From an uncultured Alphaproteobacteria bacterium (GTDB lineage: Bacteria > Pseudomonadota > Alphaproteobacteria > Micropepsales > Micropepsaceae): 64,000 nucleotides of DNA. This document shows positions 18,727 to 26,588 of the stretch, one piece after another; positions within the stretch are counted from its first letter, which is position 1; each line of letters opens with the position of its first letter. The stretch covers positions 1 through 64,000 of the forward strand of contig CAIUCH010000049.1 in NCBI GenBank assembly GCA_903897605.1, given 5' to 3'. Below the pieces are notes generated by a model that saw nothing but the letters and a program-made list of their open reading frames with translations, had not been told where the DNA came from and made no database searches. The translations under genes and the position numbers were made by a program.

Positions 18727-20918
18727 GGTTTCGGGATCGGCAGGCGTGCGATCAGAAGCGTCTGATCGCCCGACCCGGAAGGAACAGTATCGTCCGGCCG
18801 CGCCCGCATCAGATCCGCGCCTTTCATCGGCAGCCCGCCTCGCATTTCGATAAGATCCAGTCCGTCCTGTTTCCTCAATTCCAAGGTGACCGTCGCGCCG
18901 GCACAATCCGGCGTGCCGCAGATCAAGCGCGAGACAGGCGGCAGGCCGTCAAAATTTTTGCCGTTGATCGATTTTAGCGTGAACTTTGTGTCTGGTGGGG
19001 CCGCCAGCATCATACCATCGGCATCGCGCGAACCATGCAAGACCACAGTCACGGCATCGCCATTGCGATAGCCGGTGGCGTAGGGCGCGGAAAACTCGAC
19101 CTGACCGGCGTTGCTGGCATAGCCGCGCCAGAAGGGACTTATCGTCTCGACACTGCTGGAAAAATGGCCCGCCTCGCGCAACCTCTTGGGCAATCGCGCC
19201 ACCGCATCGGCCAGCCAAAATGCCCGCCCCTGCTTCTCGATATAGTGGAGGTTGAGGCGTTGGGGGGCAGCTTGACTGAAGGCCGGTTGGAATCCGGCGA
19301 TCATGGCAAACGCCAGCGCCAAGACGCCCGCAGCAAGCGCCGGTTTTTTCGCGCCCGCTTCCGCAAAAAGCGGCAACAGCGCAATCAGGGTGAAGGCAGC
19401 GCTGACCGTGAAAATCGGATGCGCGGCAAGGCCCATAATCGCCTCGCCCGTCGCCGCCAGATCGAGCCAGGTAACGGCGCAGACCAGTGCCGCGGTCGCA
19501 GTCGCGATCCGCCGCGATCGTTCGCTCGCCCGCACCGTCGCCAGCAACAACAAGGCCGCGACCAATGCCGGAAACAGGAAATACGGGCTGAAGCCGGGCA
19601 GCAGCGCGGCAACCAGAATGCCGAGACCGGCGATCCATAACCACGCCTCCGCCGCGCCCGCGCCCAGCGCCACGCAGAGCAGCGCCACGCTCCATACGCC
19701 GAATGTCAATGCAAGCCGCAGCGCCCAAGGGTTGGCAAATGACGGATTGCCATTGCCGGATATCAGGGCTGCGATCTCATGCAGCAAAAAGCCGGCGGCG
19801 ATTGCACCCACCAGCATGGCGGGCGGCATCAGCAGGCCTCGCATCCGCGCCCGCAACGAGCGCGGCGATCTCTCCCCAAACCATCCGGCCAATGCGATGG
19901 CCAGGAAAGCCAGCACCGACAATGGCAGCGCCCAGCTTTTCGGAAGGCGAGGCAGCCAGAGACCCAGCACATCGAAATAGACGGCATCGCCGCTCTTGAG
20001 ACGCACCAAATCGCTTTGCGCCAGCGCGCCCACCAGGCCCAGCGCGGACTCGCCATGCTGTTGCAGCGCGCGCGGATCGAGATTCTCGCGGCGGTCGCGC
20101 GGCGTGTGATAATGCGCCACATTGCCGACAAAGGCGAAATTATAACCGGTGACCCCCGCCGCAAGGAACGGCGTCAGGTCGGTGTCGTTCGGCAAGATCT
20201 TGTAGATTTCCGCATAGAGCGAACTGGTCGCCAGATGCGGTACCGCCTGGGCGTAAAGATCGACCAGCGCAGCGTCGCCAAGACTTGTCTGGAACAGGAA
20301 GCTGCGGCCCTGATTGCCGCGCGCTTCCAGATTGATCACCACGCCTACCCGCGCCCGCCATATGGGGTCGGCAAGGAACGCGCTGGCGCCCAGCATGGCA
20401 TTCTCTTCGCCGTCGGTGAACAAGGCAAGAATGGGGTGGCGCGAGGCCATGCCTTGCGCCTTCAAGGCGCGGATGGTTTCCAGAATGGTGGCCACACCGG
20501 ATTGGTCGTCGCCCGCGCCCGGTCCCGCCGCCACCGAATCGGTGTGGGCCATCAGCACGATCGCAGGGCCGGTTCCGGGCGCGACTTCGCCAATGATGTC
20601 GGTGATGGTGGCGCAGGTCGTCGCGCTTGCCCGGGTCTCGGCGTAACAACTCATGGTGTGCAAACTGTCGGCCTTCACACCCAGACGCCGAAGCTCGCCC
20701 AGTAATCGCACATGCAAGGCCGCGTTTTCTGGAGAACCCGTGGGGTGTGGACGCTCAGGCCCCAGCAACCGGGCCAGAACGGCATCGGCGCGCGCGGCCG
20801 AGAATGCGCGCTCCGGCGCATCCAGCCCCAACGCGGTGGGGCGGTATTGGCCATAGAAGCACAACAGCCAGATCGTCACCGCGGCCAGACCCAGCAGCCA
20901 ATTGCGCGCGTTTTTCAT
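18723..20918 (-). CDS. M28-family membrane metallopeptidase
   Basis: A 731-residue protein with an N-terminal membrane anchor, a peptidase domain (about 50-310) and a C-terminal half of about eight hydrophobic segments, like eukaryotic ERMP1/Fxna. Zinc ligands of the M28 fold are visible in MAHTDSVAAGPGAGDD, FTDGEENAMLG (catalytic Glu pair), INLEARGN and the late HYHTPRD. It should be a di-zinc aminopeptidase facing the periplasm; the substrate is unknown. The ATG at 20918 follows a GAGGTGG ribosome-binding site and was chosen over a GTG 6 bases upstream. It is convergent with parE. Confidence 0.85.
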   Translation of the reverse strand: MKNARNWLLGLAAVTIWLLCFYGQYRPTALGLDAPERAFSAARADAVLARLLGPERPHPTGSPENAALHVRLLGELRRLGVKADSLHTMSCYAETRASATTCATITDIIGEVAPGTGPAIVLMAHTDSVAAGPGAGDDQSGVATILETIRALKAQGMASRHPILALFTDGEENAMLGASAFLADPIWRARVGVVINLEARGNQGRSFLFQTSLGDAALVDLYAQAVPHLATSSLYAEIYKILPNDTDLTPFLAAGVTGYNFAFVGNVAHYHTPRDRRENLDPRALQQHGESALGLVGALAQSDLVRLKSGDAVYFDVLGLWLPRLPKSWALPLSVLAFLAIALAGWFGERSPRSLRARMRGLLMPPAMLVGAIAAGFLLHEIAALISGNGNPSFANPWALRLALTFGVWSVALLCVALGAGAAEAWLWIAGLGILVAALLPGFSPYFLFPALVAALLLLATVRASERSRRIATATAALVCAVTWLDLAATGEAIMGLAAHPIFTVSAAFTLIALLPLFAEAGAKKPALAAGVLALAFAMIAGFQPAFSQAAPQRLNLHYIEKQGRAFWLADAVARLPKRLREAGHFSSSVETISPFWRGYASNAGQVEFSAPYATGYRNGDAVTVVLHGSRDADGMMLAAPPDTKFTLKSINGKNFDGLPPVSRLICGTPDCAGATVTLELRKQDGLDLIEMRGGLPMKGADLMRARPDDTVPSGSGDQTLLIARLPIPKP

Positions 20919-21247
20919 GTCCACCTCACAAGGCCAGCGGGGCGCTTCGAGCGTGTCGTTGGAACGCTTTGCCTGGCGCTTGCGTTATTTTAGCGACAGT
21001 TGAAAAGGTGAGGCCCGCTAGGGTTCCTATCATATTTCACCTTCGGCGGCGCCGGGTGTTCCCCCCGCCTGGCGTTTGCTTGTGAATTAACCCCTCGGGG
21101 TTTATTGACTTTCAGAAGTTTCTTCCTATTTTGCAATGTATCAGAGCGAGCGGCCAATACGGGCCGGCTTGGCTTGGGCGCGATGGCCGCGCCCCTTTTC
21201 AGGAGCGTGCTACGACCCAAGTGACGATCTCCGGCGCGCAAGCCGGA
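20919..21247. other. Divergent intergenic region between the M28 gene and the DEAD-box helicase
   Basis: About 330 bases without a supported gene. It contains a small AACCCC-TCG-GGGTT hairpin (21089-21102), the helicase promoter described separately, and a probable long leader for the helicase message. No other structure was recognised. Confidence 0.5.
21105..21132 (+). promoter_or_regulatory. Probable housekeeping promoter of the DEAD-box helicase
   Basis: TTGACT (21105-21110) and TATTTT (21127-21132) are separated by 16 bases in an AT-rich patch that stands out from the surrounding GC-rich DNA. The predicted start, near 21139, would give a leader of about 110 bases before the chosen ATG. 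Confidence 0.5.
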
Positions 21248-22828
21248 ATGGACGAAGTTGCAACAACATCGTCCTCTTCCCCTGCCCCGATTGGTTCCCC
21301 TGCCCCCAGCGGTTTCGACGGCCTGGGCCTATCTCCCGATATCCTCAAGGCGGTGGTCGATACCGGATACACCACACCCACGCCCATCCAGGCGCAGGGC
21401 ATTCCCATCGTTCTGGAGCGGCGCGACCTGATCGGCATCGCCCAGACCGGTACCGGCAAGACCGCCAGCTTCACCCTGCCGATGATCGAGATGTTGAGCC
21501 GCGGCCGCTCCAAGGCGCGCATGCCGCGCGCCTTGGTGCTGGAACCGACGCGCGAACTGGCCGACCAAGTGGCGGAAAGTTTCAATCGCTACAGCAAATA
21601 TTCCAAGCTCAGCCATGCGCTTTTGATCGGCGGCGTCTCGATGGACGACCAGACCAAGAAACTGGATCGCGGCGTGGATGTGCTGATCGCCACCCCGGGC
21701 CGCCTGCTCGATCATTTCGAGCGGGGACGGTTGATGCTGTCCCATGTCAATATCCTGGTCATCGACGAAGCCGACCGCATGCTGGACATGGGCTTCATTC
21801 CCGACGTGGAGCGGATTTGCAAATTGCTGCCCTTCACCCGGCAGACCCTGTTCTACTCCGCCACCATGCCGCCAGAAATTCAACGCCTCACGGATCAGTT
21901 TCTCCACAATCCCGTGCGGATCGAAGTCTCGCGTCCGGCGACCACCGCCGCCAACATCACCCAGGAGCTGGTGGAAATTCCCGCCAATGACTGGGCCAAG
22001 CGCGAAGCGCTGCGCCGCCTGATCCGCGAGGCCGAACCCACCCTCAACAACGCCATCGTTTTCTGCAACCGCAAGCGCGACGTCGATGTCGTGGCCAAGT
22101 CGCTCGTCAAACACGGCTTCGACGCGGCGCCAATTCATGGCGATCTCGATCAATCCCTCAGGACCAAGACCTTGGACCGTTTCCGCGCCGGAGAACTCAA
22201 GATACTGGTCGCCAGCGATGTGGCGGCGCGCGGACTCGATGTGCCCGCTGTCAGCCACATCTTCAATTTCGATGTCCCGATCCATGCCGACGATTATGTC
22301 CATCGCATCGGCCGCACCGGCCGCGCCGGCCGCAGCGGCCAGGCCTATATGCTCGCCTCGCCGCGCGACGTGAAATATGTCGATTTCATCGAGAAGCTGA
22401 CCGGTAACAAGCTGGCACGTCGCCAGATGACGGATCTGGAAATCCGCGAGGAGCGTGGCCCGCGCCGCGACGACAAGCGGGGCGGACGCGACCGCGGTCG
22501 CGGCGGAAAACAGGGGCACGACCGCCGCCCGCCCGGCGGCAAATTCCATGAACATGTCGCCGCCATCGAACCGGTGCGCGAAGCACAGGTGGTGGCGAGC
22601 GCGCCCAGCCCAGCGATCCTGGACGCGCCGATCCAGGATGCACCCAGGCCCGACCGCGCGCAGCAGCGTGCGCCTCGGCCGCATACCGAAAAAAAACCGC
22701 AGGACAGGCAGGATAGGCCACACCGGAACAATCTGGCGGACAAGGAGACCGAGGCGGTGGACAAAAGCCAACTCCCCGCGTTCCTGTTCCGCAAGGTCCC
22801 GGTGGCGAAACGCGAACCCCAGGAATAG
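21248..22828 (+). CDS. DEAD-box ATP-dependent RNA helicase, RhlE-like
   Basis: RNA helicase that unwinds short duplexes in ribosome assembly or mRNA decay. Core motifs are in order: the Q-motif region (GYTTPTPIQAQGIP), AQTGTGKT (motif I), PTRELADQV (Ia), VIDEADRMLDMGF (II), FYSATMPPEI (III), VASDVAARGLDVP (V) and HRIGRTGRAG (VI). After the core (about residue 380) comes a basic RG/DR-rich tail with KRGGRDRGRGGKQGHDRR, typical of RhlE-type RNA-binding extensions. The start is uncertain: the ATG at 21248 begins MDEVATTSSSS, but the frame is open to 21131 and a GTG at 21221 is also possible. It may join the RNase E degradosome, which is inference. Confidence 0.93.
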   Translation: MDEVATTSSSSPAPIGSPAPSGFDGLGLSPDILKAVVDTGYTTPTPIQAQGIPIVLERRDLIGIAQTGTGKTASFTLPMIEMLSRGRSKARMPRALVLEPTRELADQVAESFNRYSKYSKLSHALLIGGVSMDDQTKKLDRGVDVLIATPGRLLDHFERGRLMLSHVNILVIDEADRMLDMGFIPDVERICKLLPFTRQTLFYSATMPPEIQRLTDQFLHNPVRIEVSRPATTAANITQELVEIPANDWAKREALRRLIREAEPTLNNAIVFCNRKRDVDVVAKSLVKHGFDAAPIHGDLDQSLRTKTLDRFRAGELKILVASDVAARGLDVPAVSHIFNFDVPIHADDYVHRIGRTGRAGRSGQAYMLASPRDVKYVDFIEKLTGNKLARRQMTDLEIREERGPRRDDKRGGRDRGRGGKQGHDRRPPGGKFHEHVAAIEPVREAQVVASAPSPAILDAPIQDAPRPDRAQQRAPRPHTEKKPQDRQDRPHRNNLADKETEAVDKSQLPAFLFRKVPVAKREPQE

Positions 22829-22929
22829 TACCCGGGTGCATTATTGCACCAACAAAAAAGCGGTTCACCAGGCTTTTCAAGGCCATCGTTTAACGCTTTT
22901 TTACGGACACCCCGACCACACTCTGTGCA

Positions 22930-22956
22930 AGTACCCCCTCCATTGGAAAAGGGGGT
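22930..22956 (+). promoter_or_regulatory. Hairpin overlapping the ribosome-binding site of the GGDEF gene
   Basis: ACCCCCT pairs with AGGGGGT across a short loop. The 3' arm is part of the G-rich ribosome-binding site (AGGGGGTGGGGG) used by the GTG at 22967. Formation of the stem would hide part of that site, so it may act as a translation-level control. Confidence 0.4.
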
Positions 22957-22966
22957 GGGGGATGTT

Positions 22967-24007
22967 GTGTTGAAACCCGACCGCGAACAGACGCTTGCCA
23001 GGGCTGCTCTCGACCTGATGAGCGAGTGCGGGGTTGTCCCGACGCCCGACAATTTTGAATTGTTCTACGCGCACGCGGCGGCGGAAAATTCCGCCGCCGC
23101 CCGCGCCATCGCCGAGATGCTGGCGCAGAAAACGCCATTCACGCCTCAGTCGCTGCAGGATCTGCGGGCGGGTGCCGGCGTTTCGCGCGCCGTGGATCAT
23201 GTCGGCGAAAGCATGAATACGGTCATCGCCGCCGTGATGGGCCGCTTGAACGATGTGGGCCGCGACGCCGGCCAATATAGCAATACCCTGTCGGCGGCCA
23301 GCGGCGAGCTCGATGCCGAGCAATCACCGGCCGACCTGCGCAAACTGGTGAAGAGCCTGCTTGCAGCCACGCGCGAGATGGAAAATCGCACCGCCAATCT
23401 GGAAAAAGAGCTGGAGAAATCCTCCGACCAGGTCAGCGAATTGCGCAGCAAGCTCGATAACGTACGCAAGGAAACACTCACCGATCCCTTGACCGGCATC
23501 GCCAACCGCAAATCCTTCGACAATGCGCTCGCCATCGCGGAAGAGCAGACGCTATTAAGCGGCGAGCCGGTCTCGCTGCTGCTGTGCGACATCGACAATT
23601 TCAAGAAATTCAACGATACCTGGGGGCATCAGACCGGCGACCAGGTTCTGCGGCTGGTGGCGAGCTGCTTGTCGGAAAACGTCAAGGGTCGCGACATCGC
23701 GGCGCGTTATGGCGGTGAGGAATTTGGCGTGGTCCTGCGCGGCACCGCATTGAAAGACGCGATCCATGTTGCAGAACAAATTCGCCGTGCCGTGGAAGCC
23801 CGCAGGCTCATCAAGAAATCAACTGGTGATATTCTTGGCACCATCACCATATCGATTGGCGTGGCGCAATTCACCGCCGATGAGAAAGCCGAAGCCACCG
23901 TGCGCCGCGCCGATGCATGCCTCTATGGCGCAAAACAGAGCGGCCGCAACCTGGTCATTTCGGAAAACGACCCCCGCATGGCGTTGCTCTCCACCGACGC
24001 CGCCTGA
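22967..24007 (+). CDS. Diguanylate cyclase (GGDEF domain protein)
   Basis: Makes the second messenger cyclic di-GMP. The C-terminal GGDEF domain (about 175-335) has DPLTGIANRKSF, the metal-binding LLCDIDNFKKFND and the active-site RYGGEEFGVVL. Just upstream the family inhibitory site RxxD reads KGRD, so product inhibition may be weak or lost. The N-terminal half is predicted helical with a coiled coil (about 125-165) and no membrane segment or known sensor. The GTG at 22967 was chosen because it follows a G-rich ribosome-binding site; a frame open to 22844 encodes no conserved sequence. It is probably an active, soluble enzyme. Confidence 0.9.
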   Translation: MLKPDREQTLARAALDLMSECGVVPTPDNFELFYAHAAAENSAAARAIAEMLAQKTPFTPQSLQDLRAGAGVSRAVDHVGESMNTVIAAVMGRLNDVGRDAGQYSNTLSAASGELDAEQSPADLRKLVKSLLAATREMENRTANLEKELEKSSDQVSELRSKLDNVRKETLTDPLTGIANRKSFDNALAIAEEQTLLSGEPVSLLLCDIDNFKKFNDTWGHQTGDQVLRLVASCLSENVKGRDIAARYGGEEFGVVLRGTALKDAIHVAEQIRRAVEARRLIKKSTGDILGTITISIGVAQFTADEKAEATVRRADACLYGAKQSGRNLVISENDPRMALLSTDAA

Positions 24008-24019
24008 GAGTTCATCTTG

Positions 24020-24100
24020 CCCCCATCTGTCTGCCACGGCCGCAAGCGGCCTAGCAGACATCTCCCCCCGCCGATGGCTTCGCCATGCGGGGGAAGAAAA
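24020..24100 (+). repeat. Nested-hairpin intergenic repeat, copy A
   Basis: Two stem-loops in tandem after the GGDEF stop. Module 1 (24029-24059) has GTCTGC/GCAGAC outer arms around GGCCG-CAAG-CGGCC. Module 2 (24064-24095) has CCCCCGC/GCGGGGG arms around ATGGC-TTC-GCCAT, followed by GAAGAAA. An inverted copy with near-perfect identity is at 59949-60049 and a degraded copy is at 35009. Confidence 0.85.
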
Positions 24101-24146
24101 CTAGCGCAAGCCACAAGAAAACTTCGCGAATAAGTCACAGCGAGCT

Positions 24147-24962
24147 ATGCTGCCATTGGTTCGATCGCAGGAGGCAGTACTGCGCAAAGATTTTGAACGT
24201 TGTTATGTGACGGTTCAGGCGAAGGTGGCGATCCTCACCTTGAACCATCCCGAAACCGCCAATGCCGCTTCGCTGTCGATGATGCAGGGTTGCCTCAAGG
24301 CGATGGCCGCGATCGAGGCCGACACGAACCTGCGCGCCCTTGTTCTAACCGGAGAGGGCCGCGGCTTTTGCTCCGGGGCGAACCTGAGCGAACCGCCCAG
24401 GGAAGGCGTCAATCTCGGCGAAGTCCTGGAGCGCACCTACCACCCCTTCCTGCGCCGGTTGCGTGACACACGCCTTCCCATCGTCACCGCCATGAACGGA
24501 CCGGCCGCCGGGGTCGGCATGAGCCTCGCCTTGATGGGCGATCTGGTGGTCGCGGCGCGATCGGCATTTTTCGCGCTGGGCTTTACCCGGCTGGGATTGG
24601 TGCCGGATGGCGGCGCGACATGGCTCCTGCCACGGCTGATTGGATTGGCGCGTGCCCGCGAGCTGGCGCTTCTGGGGGATCGGCTTTCGGCCGAAAAGGC
24701 GCATGCCTGGGGCCTGATTCACAAGGCGGTCGACGATGAAATGGTGATGGATGAGGCGCTGTCGCTGGCGATCCGGCTATCGCACGGGCCCAAGGCCCTG
24801 GCGGCGACCCGCAAGCTGTTCTGGGAAAGCAGCCATCACAGTTTCGAGGAGCAACTCAAACAGGAACAGGCGGCGCAAAACGCGGCGGGCACCACCCAGG
24901 ATTTCCGTGAAGGCTTGGCGGCATTCTTCGAAAAGCGCGATCCGCGATTTCGGGGAGAATGA
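24147..24962 (+). CDS. Enoyl-CoA hydratase/isomerase family protein
   Basis: A crotonase-fold enzyme of 271 residues, similar in layout to PaaG (ring-epoxide isomerase). Oxyanion-hole segments are GEGRGFCSGANLSEP and AMNGPAAGVGMSLALMGD. The catalytic acidic region reads LGLVPDGGATWLLPRL, with an Asp rather than the two Glu of classical hydratases, which favours an isomerase. The substrate is unknown. The start is uncertain: the ATG at 24147 lacks a good ribosome-binding site, while a strong AGGAGG lies inside the first codons, so a non-ATG start near 24180 is possible. It is convergent with the tfoX-like gene, 6 bases apart. Confidence 0.85.
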   Translation: MLPLVRSQEAVLRKDFERCYVTVQAKVAILTLNHPETANAASLSMMQGCLKAMAAIEADTNLRALVLTGEGRGFCSGANLSEPPREGVNLGEVLERTYHPFLRRLRDTRLPIVTAMNGPAAGVGMSLALMGDLVVAARSAFFALGFTRLGLVPDGGATWLLPRLIGLARARELALLGDRLSAEKAHAWGLIHKAVDDEMVMDEALSLAIRLSHGPKALAATRKLFWESSHHSFEEQLKQEQAAQNAAGTTQDFREGLAAFFEKRDPRFRGE

Positions 24963-24968
24963 TACCCA

Positions 24969-25358
24969 CTATCGGCGGGATTTCCTGGCCGGCTTGGACG
25001 CCGCCGATTTGCGCTGTTTTTTCTGCGCGGTTGGCGATTGCAGTGCGATGGCGAATGCGGTGCGCGCCCATGCCGCCAATTCGTCGGGCTCGTCATACAG
25101 CCGATCCGGAAGCGCGTAATAAGAGGTCAGAACGCTCTCTCCGCCCTTCATATGGAAGGTGAACGGCCCGCAGCCTTCGGCAATGAAAGTTTTTCGCGTC
25201 TCTTCGCTGGTCTTCAGGAAGATGCGGTCGTCATCGACCAGGCCAAACATGATGCCGTCACGAAACAGGCCTTCGCCGCCGAACATCCGACGCACCACGA
25301 TTTTGCCGAAGGGCGCGAAAAGATCGTCGAAACGATCCGGATCGGCCTTTGCCGGCAT
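24969..25358 (-). CDS. TfoX N-terminal domain protein
   Basis: A 129-residue protein with the TfoX/Sxy N-terminal fold: FGKIVVRRMFGGEGLFRDG, IMFGLVDDDRIFLKTSE and YYALPDRLYDEPDELAAWARTA without its longest repeats are typical. It lacks the C-terminal helix-hairpin domain of competence regulator Sxy and ends in a Lys/Arg-rich tail. The role of stand-alone TfoX-N proteins is unclear. It begins 3 bases after the stop of the sufA-like gene and is therefore probably the last gene of the iron-sulfur operon, an unusual association. Confidence 0.85.
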   Translation of the reverse strand: MPAKADPDRFDDLFAPFGKIVVRRMFGGEGLFRDGIMFGLVDDDRIFLKTSEETRKTFIAEGCGPFTFHMKGGESVLTSYYALPDRLYDEPDELAAWARTAFAIALQSPTAQKKQRKSAASKPARKSRR

Positions 25359-25361
25359 CGG

Positions 25362-25778
25362 TCAGCCAGCTTTCCCGGAGTCCTGGGCCGGCGTGATGGA
25401 AACGCTTTCGCCGCAGCCACAGGACGCTGTCTGGTTGGGATTGCGGAACGCGAAGCGCGAGCCTAGCTTGCTGGTTTCGAAGTCCATTTCAGTGCCAATC
25501 AGGAACAGGATCGCCTTGGGCTCGATGAAGATCTTCACCCCGCGGTCCTCGATCACTTCGTCGAGCGGATTGGTGGCTTCGGCATAATCCATGGTGTAGC
25601 TCATGCCGGCACAGCCGCCATTGGTGACACCCACCCGCACACCCAGAAATTTGCCATCCGCCTCCCGCATGATCTGAAGCAGGCGGGCCGCCGCCGCCTC
25701 GGTCAGGCGTACGGGCTTGGGACGCTCTCGCCTGGGCCGGGCATTCTGTGTCGTTGAAGTTTCCATTGGCGTTTCCAT
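25362..25778 (-). CDS. A-type iron-sulfur carrier (SufA/IscA/ErpA family)
   Basis: Accepts and delivers Fe-S clusters to apoproteins. The three conserved cysteines are visible: one in TNGGCAGMSY and two in ASCGCGESVSI. The N-terminal 20 or so residues (METPMETSTTQNARPRRERP) are a polar extension ahead of the conserved VRLTEAAAARLL. The ATG at 25778 overlaps the sufT stop as TGATG. It is the penultimate gene in the iron-sulfur operon. SufA, IscA and ErpA cannot be told apart here, so no symbol is given. Confidence 0.93.
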   Translation of the reverse strand: METPMETSTTQNARPRRERPKPVRLTEAAAARLLQIMREADGKFLGVRVGVTNGGCAGMSYTMDYAEATNPLDEVIEDRGVKIFIEPKAILFLIGTEMDFETSKLGSRFAFRNPNQTASCGCGESVSITPAQDSGKAG

Positions 25779-26125
25779 CAATACATATTGAGTTCGAGCT
25801 TGGCTTCTTCGCTCATGCGCGCGGGTGTCCAGGGTGGATCGAAGGTCATGGTGACCGTGACCTGTCCAATGCCATCCACCTTTTCCAACGCCGTCTTGAC
25901 GTTGACCGGCATCTCACCCGCGACAGGGCAGTTGGGCGCCGTCAAGGTCATGTCCACGGTGACATCCTTGTTGTCGGCCACATCCACTTTATAGATGAGA
26001 CCGAGTTCATAGATATCGACTGGAATTTCCGGGTCGAACACCGTCTTGAGGGCGATCACCAATTTGGAAGTGAACTCGTCCAATTCCTGGGGGCTGAGGG
26101 CGGACCGCACAGCTTGTTCGCTCAT
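25778..26125 (-). CDS. sufT: SufT-like MIP18/DUF59 family Fe-S assembly protein
   Basis: A 115-residue protein with the DUF59 fold: VFDPEIPVDIYELGLIY, then the loop LTAPNCPVAGEMPVNV carrying the conserved Cys, and VTMTFDPPWTPARMSEEA near the end. Family members help mature Fe-S proteins. Its ATGA start overlaps the sufU stop, and its stop overlaps the next start, so it is translationally coupled in the SUF operon. Confidence 0.9.
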   Translation of the reverse strand: MSEQAVRSALSPQELDEFTSKLVIALKTVFDPEIPVDIYELGLIYKVDVADNKDVTVDMTLTAPNCPVAGEMPVNVKTALEKVDGIGQVTVTMTFDPPWTPARMSEEAKLELNMY

Positions 26126-26586
26126 GTAACGCCCTCGTCCATAGCGTTCTTGCCCTCTTCAACGGCATTTTTAAAAGTATGCCAGGCCAAGGTGGCGCAT
26201 TTCACTCGCATGGGAAATTCGGAAATTCCCGACATTACATCCAGATATTCCCGGTCATCCGGCGACAAACCCGGTGCCTCTTCACCTTTCGCAAGATGAA
26301 GGAAGCCTTCCATCAACTTCTCTGCTTCGGCCCGGGTACGGCCTGCCAGCATCTCGGTCATCAGCGAGGCGGACGCCTGGCTGATGGCGCAGCCTTTGCC
26401 CTGAAACTTGATGTCGGCGACCCGGCCCTCCCCGTCCAGCATTACCATCACGGTGACCCGGTCGCCGCATAGCGGGTTGTAGCCTTCGGCCTTGTGGGTC
26501 GCATTCTCCAAGGCGCCGAAATGGCGCGGATGACGCGAATGGTCGAGGATCACTTCCTGGTAAAGTTCGCGCAGCGACTGATCCAT
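26122..26586 (-). CDS. sufU: SufU-type Fe-S scaffold / sulfur transfer protein
   Basis: Accepts persulfide sulfur from SufS and passes it to SufBCD. The three ligand cysteines are in NPLCGDRVTV, GKGCAISQASAS and MRVKCATLAWHTF. The insert of about 20 residues between the second and third Cys (GEEAPGLSPDDREYLDVMSG) marks SufU rather than IscU. The ATG at 26586 gives 154 residues starting MDQSLRELYQEVI; the frame is open further upstream but only inside sufS. It lies 2 bases after sufS, its expected partner. Confidence 0.92.
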   Translation of the reverse strand: MDQSLRELYQEVILDHSRHPRHFGALENATHKAEGYNPLCGDRVTVMVMLDGEGRVADIKFQGKGCAISQASASLMTEMLAGRTRAEAEKLMEGFLHLAKGEEAPGLSPDDREYLDVMSGISEFPMRVKCATLAWHTFKNAVEEGKNAMDEGVT

Positions 26587-26588
26587 GA

